Positions 10,531 through 22,200 of a stretch of 64,000 nt of DNA are shown piece after piece; positions within the stretch are counted from its first letter, which is position 1, and each line of letters begins with the position of its first letter. This DNA is from Isoetes taiwanensis. Its lineage: Eukaryota; Streptophyta; Lycopodiopsida; Isoetales; Isoetaceae. The stretch covers positions 6,860,912 to 6,924,911 of the forward strand of contig JAJEKV010000039.1 in the NCBI GenBank assembly GCA_021234155.1, in the 5' to 3' direction. The notes under the pieces are model-generated. The model did not search any database. It saw nothing but the letters and a program-made list of their open reading frames with translations, and was not told where the DNA came from. Made by a program: the position numbers and the translations under genes.

Positions 10531-11709
10531 CTATAGTAAGGACGCCAGGCCTACTTTTGAATGTCTCTGTGTAGACTTTTGGTCTAAACTTTTAGGCAAG
10601 TCATGTGATGTTATTACTCGAATTTCCTTATCATTCAGTATCTCTAACACTTCGGGTGCTGCATTCCCACAACCTTGAGACATACCAACATCTACACGAA
10701 CGACTTTGTTATCACAGGCAGAATTAATTCCCCATGGCACCTGAATAGTATGTCCTACAACCATCCTATCTGCCTCCATGATGGCCCCCAAAGTGCGATC
10801 TAACAAATCACAGTTGCATAAATGCTCAGCTGGCCAAGAATATTGACGCAACCATACAACTGCATCACGTCCTCGAACGTATGGAGGTGCCCAGCGCCCA
10901 TGATGTCCTAACATCCAACTTCTAACATCAGCATTTATCTGATCAAGTCCATAGTCAACATGAGCAGGAAGAAGGCCTCCGTGTGCAAACACTGTACTTC
11001 CAACAACTAAAACAGTTGAGTGTTCTGCAAAAAAGCGAGTTGATACAGGGCCTCCAGGCCTTAAAGCAGCAATTCTTGCTCGAACACCACCAGAAAATTT
11101 CGCAGGAATTTTAGCAAATACATCAGGTTGCTTTCCAAGTTCTTTGCATTGTTCTTTCATCATCCGGCCAAGATGGTACCACCTTCCCCAATTCTTAAAC
11201 TCTTCAATGCCTTCCTTTGTAGCAAACCTAAAGTCACCCTCCATGTTCATAATCTCATGATTGCCATTCATAATATGAATATCACCTCCTTGTCGCTGCG
11301 CTTGTCCTTTTAATCTCTCTAACAAATAAATGACCTTCAATTCCTGCCCCCCACGATCAAGCAGATCCCCTACCTGGACTACTACTGTGTCACCACCTAT
11401 CCATTGGTCTCTGTCGTCCATCACATTGGCAAGTTTTAAAGCTACTCTTGTTTTCTCCAAGTCCCCATGAACATCCCCAATAGCTATTAGTCTGTCCACT
11501 GCTGGAAGTTTTGTTACTAGATTTTTTTCATCTGGGGAATTGTCATTTAATTTTTCAGCAACAGCACCTTTGGGAAGAAACTGCCCTCCAACAGCAAAAT
11601 CGACAAAAGTGTCTATAAAGGATGAGACTAAAGAAGGTACCTTATTGCAGACGTCCGTCTTGTCGTTAGCATTCCAACCATTCTCTGCATTTCCCATGAT
11701 TGAAGGCAT
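10531..11709 (-). CDS. Shewanella-like protein phosphatase, SLP2 type
   Basis: A single uninterrupted 392-residue frame encodes a PPP-family metallophosphoesterase, a Ser/Thr or Tyr phosphatase using two metal ions. The signature motifs are in order: GDVHG at residues 78-82, GDLLDRG at 114-120, GNHE at 149-152, the metal-binding HGG at 243-245 and VVGHT at 317-321. The N-terminal segment PSLVSSFIDTFVDFAVGGQ and the overall length fit plant SLP2, which is cytosolic or mitochondrial and intronless in Arabidopsis, as here. The start was chosen because the frame opens there and the family N-terminus begins shortly after; a second Met at residue 5 is also possible. All catalytic motifs are present and there are no stops or frameshifts, so it is probably functional. 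No clear TATA box was found upstream. Confidence 0.93.
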   Translation of the reverse strand: MPSIMGNAENGWNANDKTDVCNKVPSLVSSFIDTFVDFAVGGQFLPKGAVAEKLNDNSPDEKNLVTKLPAVDRLIAIGDVHGDLEKTRVALKLANVMDDRDQWIGGDTVVVQVGDLLDRGGQELKVIYLLERLKGQAQRQGGDIHIMNGNHEIMNMEGDFRFATKEGIEEFKNWGRWYHLGRMMKEQCKELGKQPDVFAKIPAKFSGGVRARIAALRPGGPVSTRFFAEHSTVLVVGSTVFAHGGLLPAHVDYGLDQINADVRSWMLGHHGRWAPPYVRGRDAVVWLRQYSWPAEHLCNCDLLDRTLGAIMEADRMVVGHTIQVPWGINSACDNKVVRVDVGMSQGCGNAAPEVLEILNDKEIRVITSHDLPKSLDQKSTQRHSKVGLASLL

Positions 11710-11949
11710 TATTCAGCCTTAATCTAAAATACAAGTCCGACCGCATTTAACACATGAAGAAAAATAAATCTACGCTTCATAGATTTCAGTTGCAAAACTA
11801 CCACAACGATGTCTCCAGAATCAAATTGGAGAAGGGCCGCCTTGGCGACTACCTTCAGGAATTGGACGGATCTGCCGGTGGCTGAACCCTAACGGAAAAG
11901 AGAAATTTTGCCGCCTAGCCGGAAAAGTCTTTAGAACGTCGAAAATTTC

Positions 11950-12590
11950 ATATGATTTCAGCTTTACGTTATTGGGTTGCGGGATGGATATCCTTAATAT
12001 ACTCTTTTTGAATGGTCAAGATTCTCTGAGAAGGTATGAATTGGATGGTTAGGATGATGATATCATCAATCGTATATAGCAGAGCAATCATCAGAAGATA
12101 ATATTCGAAATGTCAAAATTCCATGATCTTGTAAGCGCTTTGATTCTCTTTTGTTTTACACTTATATGTACTCAAAGGTACATTGTAAAAATACAGAAAG
12201 CCCATATTTTCCTTCTGTAAGTGTCAGCAGACCAACTTCGTTTTTTATTTTCGGACTATCTCGGCTTCTGTTTTTCACAGAATTATAGAGTATGTAACTA
12301 GGAGAGAGATCTAGCAGTTGCATATGGAATCCAGCACAAATCACTATTACCATTTTTCTCAACTTGTTATCATTTCTGCTATTGATTGAGTCACTTCAGG
12401 GTTTCAGAGATTGCATTTCCAATCTGAGACAGTACTAGATTGCACCCTTTCTTTAAGTTTGGTGCTTCTATATGGCAACCCAAAGTGCAAATGCACCTTG
12501 TGTTTTTATAATATGTTGTTGTCGTATAAGATGTCATTTTGTGCCTTCAAATTTCGCATGAAATTTCCTCCTCTCAGATCATTTCGAGGG
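11950..12590. other. phosphatase upstream region; no gene recognised
   Basis: This would contain the phosphatase promoter (minus strand). I see no clear TATA box or other gene. Short frames on both strands have no recognisable domain. Confidence 0.4.
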
Positions 12591-12601
12591 ATCCCGTATG
12601 G

Positions 12602-12669
12602 GACATTACCTGGGGTACGTGGAGTGGCTCGCCTTAACAACATTGCCAGGCCCTTACCCCAGGTAATGT
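12602..12669. other. foldback with 16-bp arms
   Basis: GACATTACCTGGGGTA near 12602 and its exact reverse complement ending near 12669 are separated by about 37 bases. The loop carries GTGGAGTGGC and GCCAGGCC, which may pair further. It could be a small hairpin RNA precursor or the residue of an inverted-repeat insertion; the sequence alone does not decide. Confidence 0.6.
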
Positions 12670-12784
12670 CATATGTGGGAACATTATTCCCAACTAGTCA
12701 AAACTTTTTTTGCACATTTATATGCATGCATGGGCACATCGTTTTAGTTGGGTTTCCTTCTTCTCCATCTGAAATATATAAATC

Positions 12785-12862
12785 CTTTTGTGATTTTCCT
12801 TTTTTCTTTTTTCTTTCTTCTTTCTTCTTTCTTCTTTGTTCTTTCTTCTTTCTTTTTTTCTC
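12785..12862. repeat. TTC-rich polypyrimidine microsatellite
   Basis: A run of ttctttcttctttcttc-type sequence about 75 bp long, almost pure pyrimidine on the plus strand. Confidence 0.9.
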
Positions 12863-12869
12863 CGCTGCA

Positions 12870-13500
12870 ATATAAGTGAGGGGGAGCGTGTCACCTTGTA
12901 GCTACCTGAGCACTGCCATTGCCACCGGAGGAAGGCTTCTTTGAGCTACATCATTAGGCTTGAAAAGGATTCCGGATAAAATGTCAATGGCACAGATTTT
13001 AGAAAAAATCTCACAGTCGCAGTCCCCGAATCGAACACGATGCCTGCCGATCCTGTCTGACCTGTTGTCAGATTGATCGGATATCATTCTTATGGATTGA
13101 AGATCAACATGATACATCATCGAATTGGGTGTATTAAATCTAACATTGAATCATCTGTTTGATTCCTATTCAAATAAGATTGCAGATTCTAGAAAACAAA
13201 GGAGTGGTTTTATTAGCAGATGCTTGTATGTCTACTAAGACAATAGGAAAATTTCTTAAGTCCAATCTGTGAAGAAAGGGATATTGAAGAGCTCGCAAAC
13301 CCAGCAAATCCATCCGCCCCAACGGAGATGGATTCTTTGCTTGAATTCTAATTGTCTGCTTGATAAAAAGCAGTGGTAAAAAACCTAACAGCAAGTGACT
13401 TACTTTGACAAGTCTCAAAGAAGCATCACAATATGTACAGACATCAAGTTACAAAATTTAAGCCAAATGTTGGGTCCTTAAACTTATGAAAAGCACAACT
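12870..13500. other. no gene recognised
   Basis: Minus-strand frames of 72 and 82 codons (12902-13120, 13170-13418) have no domain I can name. Confidence 0.4.
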
Positions 13501-14324
13501 TTTTGCATCAAACTTGTTGTCTATTATAATGCATCAAAGTCTTACTATATCTTTCTCAAGAGTTCTATCAACCTTTGAAGCATATCAAAATATCTTTGAG
13601 CTTTTGCTAAATTGTCCCTTCTTGCATTCCCTAGCTGGATGTCTCTATACAATTGTTGTCCTATCTGCTGATCTGGGTTGAAGACTTCTCTCAGCCAAAG
13701 TGTGTTCGGACCACTTTGTCTTTGTAACCATGTCCTTGTCGCTTTGTCGACCCAATCTTCATTCCATTCCATTTAGTATGTCGCTTAGATTCATCCCCAT
13801 CTCTCTGGTCCATACTGCTACTTCCCTAAACCATCTGATACCTGTGACGATGTGTAATTTGGCCGACTCCCGGATTGTGATTGTGATTGTTGATAGTTTT
13901 CCTGTGTGTCCTCCCATGTTATCTTTTAGTAAATATATGATGGTTCATTCCCAGGCTCTAATCTCCATGTCTCTGACCCATCCCCTATACCATGACTATC
14001 AAGAGTATGTTTGTCCGCAATCTGAATTCCTGTCTGTGCCATTGTCTGAAGATTCCTTCCTGCTTTTCCCATTTCTTGTCTGATAAGCCGGGTCCCCATG
14101 CGTCTGATCCATACAGTTGTGTTGACGCAACCACTGTATTGAACAGATAGCATTTGATCTCCCAATCAATTATCCTGCTCCTGTTACAGAAGTTTTTCAT
14201 ATTGAAGCAGCTTCCTATGGCTGATTGGAATTTGGCATCCGTTCCTTTAGACCATTTGCCTGTACCGTGTGCATCGTAATCCCAGGTATTTGTATTTTGT
14301 CGACTCCTCCAGTTCTTTATATTA
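13500..14324 (-). pseudogene. non-L1 LINE, C-terminal part
   Basis: Decayed frames on the minus strand encode the segment after a LINE reverse transcriptase. They read ELEESTKYKYLGI at the right edge, then NTVVASTQLYGSDAWG (the xxYGxxxWG signature of LINE polyproteins), KWEKQEGIF, and finally MEWNEDWVDKATRTW to a stop near 13545. The frame breaks several times. The right edge is cut exactly at the Helitron 5' end at 14325. The missing upstream part matches the LINE fragment at 27865-29448. Confidence 0.75.
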
Positions 14325-14343
14325 TCTTATATTATAATGTTAT
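14325..14343 (+). other. Helitron 5' terminus
   Basis: TCTTATATTATAATGTTAT follows an A. The same 19 bases begin the Helitron at 32553 (minus) and appear at 27271-27253 (minus). The next ~130 bp also match the 32553 copy. Confidence 0.8.
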
Positions 14344-14454
14344 AGCGTAAGTATGTCATGAATGAAACCCTAATTTGGATGGTTGAGATCATCCGATTGC
14401 ATTTGGAGGTCGAGATTTATCGCACGACTTCCCTCCACCATGATTGGCCATGCT

Positions 14455-15900
14455 CTAATGTCTGAAGAGGAAAGGGAAAAGGAAAAGGGAGGAGAAAATA
14501 GCAAAGTGAAAGGCAAAAAGGCATGGGTAAAAGGGAAAGAAAGAAAGGAAAAAGGAAAGTTTAAAAAGAGCACCTAAAAAGGGAAAGGAAAATAAAGAAA
14601 AAAAGGACACTATGAAAAGAAGAAGATGGAAAGGATGAGGATAGGAGTAAAAGGGAAGTTGAAAAGGGGATGAGGAAAAGGGAAGGGAAAAGGAAAAGGG
14701 AAAGGGAAAGGGAAAGGAAAAGGTAAAAGAAAGGGGGAGGAGGAGAGAGTGAAAAGGAACACTGGGAAAGGGGAAGAGTAAAAAGGTGGGGAAAGGAGGA
14801 AAAGGGGGGAGATAAAGGCAAAGTGAAAGGCAAAAAAGGCACGGATAAAAGGGAAAAGGAAATAGAAAATAGCACAAAAAAAAGAGAAAGGAAAAGTAAG
14901 AGAGAAAATAAAGGAAAAAATGACACTATGAAAAGGAGAAGAGGGAAAGGGTGAGGACAGGAGTAAAAGGGGATGAGGAAAAGGGTAGAGAAAAGGGAAG
15001 GGAAAAGGAAAAGGGAAAAGGAAAGGAAAATGGAAAGGGAAAAAGGGGAGAGGAGGAGGGAGCGAAAAGGGACAGTGAGAAAGGGGGAGAGAAAAAAGGT
15101 GGGGAAAGGAGAAAAAAGGAAGGGAGGTTGAAAATGGAAAAGACAAACGTGAAAGAAATGGAAGCAAATGGAAAAAGGCAAAAGGGAAAAAACGGGAGGT
15201 AATGGAAAAATAGAAAGGGGAGGTGAATAAAAAGGAAGAGCAAAATAGAAAAAGAGAAGGAAAAAAGGAAAAAGGAGGGGGGGAGGAAAAAGGTGAAGAA
15301 AGGGGAAAAGAGGAGCGAAAAAAGAGCATGAAAAAATAGAAGAGAAAAGGGACATGGCAAAAAGGGGAAGAGGGAAAGGGTGAGGAAAGGGGAAAACCGA
15401 AGTAAAAAGGACATGGAAAAAGGGAAAGGGAAAGAGGGAAAAGAAAAAAGGAGGGGGGAAAAAGAAGGGAAAAGGGCACTAAAAAAAAAAAAAGACTGAA
15501 GGGCTGGGCAAAAGAGGAAAAGGGAAGGGAAAAAAGGGGAAAAAAGAAAAGGTGGGGAGAAGGAAAGGGAAAAGAGAAAGGAAAGGGGAAAGCAGAAAGG
15601 AAAATTAGAAAGAAGGGCACGAGGAAAAGGGGAAGAGGGAAATGGGAAAAGAGAAGGGGGGAAGGGCACAAGGAAAGGGAAAAGGGGCAACCACAAATTG
15701 GAGAAAAGGGAAGGGAAAAATAGAAAAGGAAAAATGGGGAAGCAGAAACAAAAAAGAGAAAAAGAGGAAATGGAATAATGGAAAAAGAAAAAAGTAAATT
15801 GAAAAATGTAAAAGGGGAAAAGGGGCAAGGGGAAAATAGGAAAAACAAAATAGTAGACAAAGGCAAATGAAAAAGGAAAATGGAAAAGATAAGGGGAAGT
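14455..15900 (+). repeat. 1.4-kb purine tract (GGGAAAAGG-type)
   Basis: Almost unbroken A/G sequence made of irregular GGAAAA and AAAGGG units. It creates long, spurious low-complexity frames on the minus strand (Phe/Pro/Ser/Leu-rich, up to 418 codons) that are not genes. A matching pyrimidine tract sits at the same relative place in the Helitron ending at 32553, so the tract belongs to this Helitron family. Confidence 0.9.
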
Positions 15901-15994
15901 GCGAAATGTGGTCGAATGCTCTTGATTATCCAATTTTAAAAACAAAAATCCATTTAACAATTGTTCCAGTATGTCATTCACAGTTTCTAGCTAT

Positions 15995-16022
15995 GCCCAG
16001 CAATGCTGGGCACCTTAACTAG
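15995..16022 (+). terminator. internal Helitron 3' end (hairpin plus CTAG)
   Basis: GCCCAGC-AAT-GCTGGGC at 15995-16011 is a perfect 7-bp stem, followed by 7 nt and CTAG at 16019-16022, then T. The sequence after it is repeat X, and copy B of X has the uninterrupted site A^TAATG. This end therefore once joined an inserted Helitron to X DNA. Confidence 0.8.
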
Positions 16023-17230
16023 TAATGTTTTGATGTGTGTCCGTTTTCAACTTCGCCCTAAATCAAACAATTTAGATCATTCGGCCTATAGATCCAAGGG
16101 CTAAGATTCATTCCAAGGTTTAGGGCTTTAATTTCATTATCTTTCTTCCACTTAAGATTTTTATTGCATGTCGAAGCTTACAGAACGAGTCGAATGGATG
16201 TAGACTAGGATTAGGGCGGTCATCTTCACTGTGGCTGGAGCAGGATGGTGCCGGCCTGCTTTGAACGCCTTTGCTGCAGCTGTGTTCGATGCTGCTCCTG
16301 CCCAAAATGGTGGATGTCAGGGGATTCACCTGTAAGTAAGCTTGCATTTTGGCATGAGGGGATTCATCTACAAGTAGCTTGCATTTTGACATGAAAAGGA
16401 AGCTTTATGGTCAGTTCAAGATGTGTGACATCAATCCCTTTGTTTGAAAGCTTAAATTTTGGATTAGGGGATCTTAAAAACCTAGAACATTCTGATTTCA
16501 CCCTAAAATGTAACGGCAGAGCAGCTTCCACTATAAAACAGTTTGTTTTTCTTTTTGTTTTGTACAAATTTGCCTCTTCTGGAGCTTTTGCAGCTGGAAA
16601 ATATAAGAGCATCGTTATGGGAAGAATACTCCTGCTTGCAACTATCCATCATTTGCAGAGGTAAGATTTGGCATTTGCAGCCATCTGTTGATATGTTCTT
16701 ACAATAAAAAAATATGGTCCAATAAACTATACCCGATTCATGCTATGCTTTGCGGCAGGGGTCAAAGTTTGCAGAGGGGTTTAAAGAGCAAGAATTGGAA
16801 AGGAGGTGCTTAATATCTCGGAAGACTACGACAATTTTGAAGACTCAAAATGGTAGGATATGAATTTCATACTAGCATGGATAGCAAAAGCATCATGGAA
16901 TAGAAAGTCCTCTATATGATAAGAAGGATGGTCAATTGTACAAGGATATTCAGCTAATTTTGTTAACGTGTGGTTATTCAGCTCATTTTTTAAGTAGATA
17001 CATGATACATGAGCCATACATGTGTTTGAAGAGATTACAATTCACGTTGAATAGCAGATACCTAAGTAGAGGTGTCTACATGTTGAAACATGTCCGCAAA
17101 CATATAAATTATCATAAAGCCCAAGCATTAGCATATCTGCTCTATCTGTTTTAGCAATATTGTAACGAAGTACTATAAAGGCAAAACATCTGCATCTGCT
17201 CTATTCTAGCATCACAATAGTTCATGCTTT

Positions 17231-17560
17231 GGTTTGGGTGCATATTCACACGGGAGGTGACTCCGGGCAACGAGAGATATTGGATAGGCATATTCACCCC
17301 TTATTCCTTAATCTACACCGTACGTAAAGTTCCTCGTTTATGGGGTATGCAAGTACAAAATTTGCTATACTGTATAACAAGATCCGCAAAATACTATAAG
17401 ATTTCAAGCGGAATACTATATGGTGTTGATTTTGTACGTGCAAAATACAATTATGAGGGCTCTCGCTGCCCTACGTCACCCCCCCGTGTGAATATGCACC
17501 CAAACCAAAGGGGGTTTAAGGGGGATTTTAATTTAAATGTGTTGGACCCAATGGTTGTGT
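17231..17560 (+). mobile_element. inverted-terminal repeat element, copy 2 (both arms)
   Basis: The left arm GGTTTGGGTGCATATTCACA to CAACGAGAG (17231-17275) and the right arm CTCTCGCTGCCC to CCAAACCAAAG (about 17460-17510) are inverted repeats around a ~185-bp core. The arm extends outward on the right with GGGGGTTTAAGGGGGATTTT, as in copies 1 and 3. The left side stops at CTTTGG. Confidence 0.7.
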
Positions 17561-17687
17561 TAATTAATGTCAATGGTAGTTATGTGTTGGTTGTTAATGT
17601 CAATGGTTGTTATGTGTTGGTTGTTACGTGTTGGGGGATTTAATTTTTATATGTTGGATGTTAATGGTTTGTGTTGCAAAAAAAAAA

Positions 17688-17704
17688 ATTGGCCCCTTCG
17701 GGGC
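17688..17704 (+). other. GGCCCC-TTCG-GGGCC hairpin
   Basis: GGCCCCTTCGGGGCC follows an A run and is followed by TTAGGG. The same hairpin with the same TTCG loop is at about 42148-42162, downstream of copy 3 of the terminal-repeat element. It may be part of an element end. The bacterial-terminator look is coincidental in plant DNA. Confidence 0.6.
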
Positions 17705-18340
17705 CTTAGGGACGTTTTAGAATTCAAACCAGAAAAAAAACTAGAATTCATTTGAGGCTTTCATCACATGTAGCTTTTGAATTTCATCACAATAAAACAA
17801 ATAGAACATAAGTAAAAGTTACCATAAAGATAGAGCGGATTGATCCCATTATTCTGAAAGTCATAAAGTTTGCAACACCCATACACAAACATTTTTTAAC
17901 TGGAATTTAACAGCAACCTTTGGCCTCCATGGATTCTTGTGGTGAGAAACCAAAATGGGAAACTTTTCTGCTTGTTAGCACAAGGATCTAGAAGCCTTGG
18001 AATTTGCTTAATAACTGCCTCAAAATCTAAAAATGCATGGTAATTTTTTGCAACCTTCATTCGGAATGAGCCACAAAACAATATCCAATAGCACAATCAT
18101 GTATTAATCAGCTGGTAGGATGTGAAAGTCTACTAAACCCGGCCGAAAAATTGCTGTTTTAGCATATATAACTTAATCAAACATATCCATATCATACATT
18201 ACCAAAAAGATCTCGGAGAGAGCTTTCCAAAGCAATACAAATCATCTCAAACAGAGCTCTGGATCAAAAGTTATGATAAGAAATGTGTTGCTGGCGGGGA
18301 AACTGCACTACATGCACCCTTCAAGTCCTTCATGTGCCCA

Positions 18341-18511
18341 TTATGCACCACACACACAAAAAGAGGGCTTTTGTTGTGAGCCATTGGTTGTTGACCATTA
18401 TGCACCACATGCACAAAAAGAGGGCTTTTGTTGTGAGCCATTGGTTGTTGACCATTATGCACCACACGCCACAAAAAAGGGCTTTTGTTGTGAGCCACTG
18501 GTTGTTGACCA
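18341..18511. repeat. 57-bp minisatellite, three units
   Basis: The unit begins atgcaccaca and contains aaaagagggcttttgttgtg and ttggttgttgaccatt, repeated three times with few changes. The period is a multiple of three, so repetitive frames stay open on both strands. They are not evidence of genes. Confidence 0.9.
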
Positions 18512-18551
18512 TTGGAAAAAAAAAAGGCTAAAATGAATGGCTCAGAAATGG

Positions 18552-18672
18552 TGCACTCTAGATGTACGCATTAGTACATCCATTTGAATACATCACGAAA
18601 TCATAGGAAAACCTTAGTGAAAAGCGTACAAAAACACAAAGAAAATCCCCTGTTATTATGCTACATATTTAA
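18552..18672 (+). repeat. dispersed end-repeat, copy 1
   Basis: Starts near gcactctagatgtac and ends cccctgttattatgctacat. Related copies are at 43960-44168 (plus) and 63185-63410 (minus), and the terminal phrase recurs at 1115 and 1563 in the SINE tandem repeat. Confidence 0.75.
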
Positions 18673-19269
18673 GTATAGGGATAGCAGAAACAAAACAAAA
18701 TTGCAAAATGAAATTGCAATTAGAAGAAAGCAGGACCTTAGTAGTGGGTTATCAAGGCGGTGCTTTTTTACTATGGTTGGATTTAGAAGAGGCTCTGAAA
18801 GTGCTCAGCTTGAAGTTGTTTCTACTCCGACTCCAATACGACAAATGAGAAATTAGCACTAAAAAAATAATTGCAGATTGTGGCATTTTGAAGAGATCCT
18901 TTAGTTGGACCAGGTCCGTTTAGTTGAAAAAGCATGATAATATCTCCTTATTTGAAGACGCATGTTAATACATGTTTTGAACAAGCTTAAACTCATGCTT
19001 TTTGGTTTTTCTTTGAAAATTTGAATCTTCTCAGTCCTATTATCTTTATTTTGCAGAAATGTTACAGGAATAAGCGGAAGCAATAAAATATTCTTAGGTG
19101 CAAGTTATGAAGTTCGTTTGCTTACTTTCAAATGATTAACCTTTTTTTTTTTTTTGAAGGATCAAATTAACTAATATTAATCCAGAATAAATACAAAGAT
19201 GAACGTTGTTAGGGTACTCCTGCCCACACTAGGACAAGTACCCACAAGACATATGTGCCTATCTATGAC

Positions 19270-22200
19270 TCATGCCACAAATCTACCGAGACTGTCTACA
19301 ATGTGGAGGGTTCTTTCCCAGACCGCTGCTTTGAACTGTTCTTTCCGAGGAGACGCCAGGTAAGAGAGGTATAGCTTGTACCTCAACTGTGGGACCAAAG
19401 CCTCAGGCTGCGTCTCCGCATTCCTGAACACCTTCATGCGTCGCCGCTTCCAAATGAGCCACAACAACCATGCTTTACACAAATGAAAGGCCAGACTCTG
19501 AGGCTGGGACCACCTGCTAGGGTACACCCCCAAAAGAACCTCTTGACTACAGAGTGAGGTATGGAAGAGGCGCTGGACCCACCTCCATGCCGGCTGGATA
19601 TGTAAGCAAAGAAACATGCAGTGTTCCAGGGTCTCCACACATGCACCACACATAGGACAGAGGTCGCTGATCCGCGGATTGATCCTGTGAACCCACGTGT
19701 TCACCCTCAGGGAGCGATGCACAATCTGCCACAGCAATACGCGAATCTTGGGGGGCGAGATTGGGTTCCATACCCATCTCCAGATGTAGGCCCAGTCATC
19801 TCCCGGTACCTGAAGACTCCAACCATCCGCAGGAGGCAGCTCATCCTGAATTGCCAGAAGCCCATAACAGGATCTCACGAAATTTGAGGGGTCTACCTTC
19901 GGGTGACACTTCCACACACGTCCTGATGCCTGTGGAGGGTTCAACGGCAAAGCATTAGCCACCCGCGCCCAAATAGCACAATCCCGCTCTTGAAGTCGAA
20001 ATTTGTGGCGAAAGATCTGCCAAGGTGCCAACTGCCCATCAATATACCACTCCGCCACCGTCAACACCCCACGTTGCGCCCACCTGCGCTGAACACGGGG
20101 ATCGACGGAGGCTGCCAGAACCAAAGGTGCGCGTGGTCCGAGCGGAATCCACCAAGGCGACGCCTCCAACTGAATGCACCTGGTGGCGTCAATTGCAAAC
20201 AGCGGACGGACCTGCTCCCAAGCTCGCAAGAGCCCCTTCAGAAATGGAGAGGCATGAGCGTATGGCCTAATATCCACGAACAATGCCCAAGGGAGCCGCG
20301 CAGGCACAGACGGCTTGTGGAAAACTATCGAGTGAGACAACGACTGATGAAGCAAGACCAAGCAGGAGAGTCGAAAGCACCTCCTCAAGAATGGCAAGGA
20401 CGAACTTAGACAAGAGGATCTTGCCATGCAGCGAGAGGTCGAAGAAGCCGAGCCCACCCGCAGCCTTGGGGCGCACGCATTTCCACCAAGCCACCTTAAC
20501 GACAGCCCCCTCCTCATTGCCTCCCCATACAAAGTTACGCACCATAGAGGAGATTTCCTGGACCTTGCTTTCTGGCGCCAAGATGATAGAGGCCATATAA
20601 ATATGAGTCGAACACGATGACACCATGCTTGTGATATGGGACGCGACCATGGGCGGCTTCCCCCCACCAATTAAGGTGCCGACGCTAGACCCACCGAATG
20701 TCCTCCCACCACGGATTGAGCTGAAATGTCGATGCCGAGCGGGATACCCAAAGCCTAGAACATGTGCCAAAAGGTTACAATTAGCCAAGGGAATTGGGAC
20801 ACGATCACCGGCATGGGGTCAGCTGCCGGCCACAATGCCGAACACTTCGTCCAATTCATAAGGCAGCCAGAAGCAAGGGAGAACGTATCCAGCAGCTCCT
20901 TCGTGTTTGACAAATTTCCCTCATCAGCCTGTAAGAAGAGGAACGAATCATCAGCATACTGACTCCCAATCTGCTGCGACCCATCCGCCATCCTCAGCCC
21001 CTCGACCACACCCGCCTCTACTGCAGAAGTCAACAACTGCGAGAGGGCCTCCGCAACAATGGTAAAGAGGAAGGGTGCCAAAGGACATCCCTGACGAACT
21101 CCGCGCCCCACACTAAAGATCGAAGATGACTCACCATGACACAGGAGGGTGGCTCTGGCAGACGTTAAAAGCTTCATCGCCATTGCCGTAAAGCTCTCCC
21201 CGCATCCAAAGGCTAACATCATCCTTTTCAGGAACGTCCACCGAACACTATCATATGCCTTTGCGAAGTCCAGCTTCAAGTACAGAATCTGCTGACCTGT
21301 TCTGCGTGCCCAGTGAATGCCCTCAAATGCGGCTGCTACATTGCTAAGAATCTGCCTGCCCGGAATGAAGCCAGACTGCATGGGACTAATAGTCTCCTTC
21401 AAGACCACCTGCAGTCTAAGCGAAAGTGCCTTCGCAATGATTTTGTATACTGCCGAGAGAAGCGTAATGGGGCGCCAATCAGAGATGGCCGCTGGTTCCT
21501 TCACCTTCGGTATCAAGGAGATGCAGCCCGTGTTGAGCCTATAGTCCAACGCATCTGCCTGGAGCAGATCTTGATAGGTCTGCAATACCGAGTCCCCCAC
21601 CCAGTCCCAATATTCTTGGAAGAACTCGACCGGGATGCCATCCAGGCCAGGGCACTTGTGGGGAGCCAAGGCACGGCAAGCCTCCTCCAGCTCCTGCTTT
21701 GTGAGCGGGCGCTGCAACATCTGCCTTCTCTCTGCCGACACTTTGCACGACACTTTACTGAGCACAATCTCCTCCATCACATCCGTGTAGGGATATCTCT
21801 TTTCCTGAAAAAATTGAGAGAAGTGCCGAAAAGTAGCCTGCCTGATGTCTACCGGCGAATTCAGAACACGACCATCAGCCAATGCCAGTGACGACATTGA
21901 GGCCGCGTACTTCTTTTGTCGCGCAGCCCTGAAGAACATTCGAGAATTAGTGTCCCCTTCCCGCAGCCAGGTGACCCCTGCTTTGACCCTTGCCTGAGCA
22001 GCCCTCCTAGATTCATCTGCTGCAATGTGGCGCAAGATCTCATTCTCCCGCACCCCATCAGACGGCTGAGACCTAAGGACCTCCAACTCGCGATACAGCG
22101 CCTCTAACACCTCCCTCTCTTGTCGTGCTCGCCGACTCCCCCATGACTTGGCGAATGCCTTGACCTCAGCTAAGGCCCGCACCATTCCCGCCATCCCGAA

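Larger units (their letters stand above)
17231..18670. mobile_element. 1.44-kb insertion in repeat X copy A
   Basis: Copy B reads gttcatgctttagttaagta straight through. In copy A the bases between gcttt (ending 17230) and aagta (18671) are replaced by 1440 bp. The insertion starts with the terminal arm GGTTTGGGTGCATATTCACA and ends cctgttattatgctacat, so it may be composite. It holds the inverted-terminal element (to 17510), a hairpin at 17688, a 57-bp minisatellite and the end-repeat at 18552. Confidence 0.65.
16023..19135 (+). repeat. dispersed repeat X, copy A
   Basis: Long segments match 38700-37120 in inverted orientation (copy B), and part matches 41150-41520 (copy C). Shared phrases include cggcctatagatccaagggc, tttaagatcccc (reverse), and the block with ttgcaaaatgaaattgcaat. 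Copy A has an extra 1.44 kb at 17231-18670. A minus-strand reading frame (HVKMQATCR at its end) stays open in both A and B. I do not recognise a protein, and frame retention may be chance. Confidence 0.75.

Noticed and set aside
14561-15981. Long minus-strand frames of 264, 351 and 418 codons rich in Phe, Pro, Ser and Leu
   Set aside because: They are by-products of the purine tract, which contains almost no stop codons on the pyrimidine strand. Composition is low-complexity in every frame.
17688-17704. Rho-independent-terminator-like hairpin
   Set aside because: The hairpin precedes no U run, and the context is plant repeat DNA. It is kept only as a repeat landmark.
18341-18511. Possible CRISPR-like array
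   Set aside because: Units are contiguous tandem repeats without unique spacers, and the genome is a plant nuclear genome.
18271-18536. Overlapping frames on both strands with repeated peptides
   Set aside because: Created by a 57-bp minisatellite whose period is a multiple of three.
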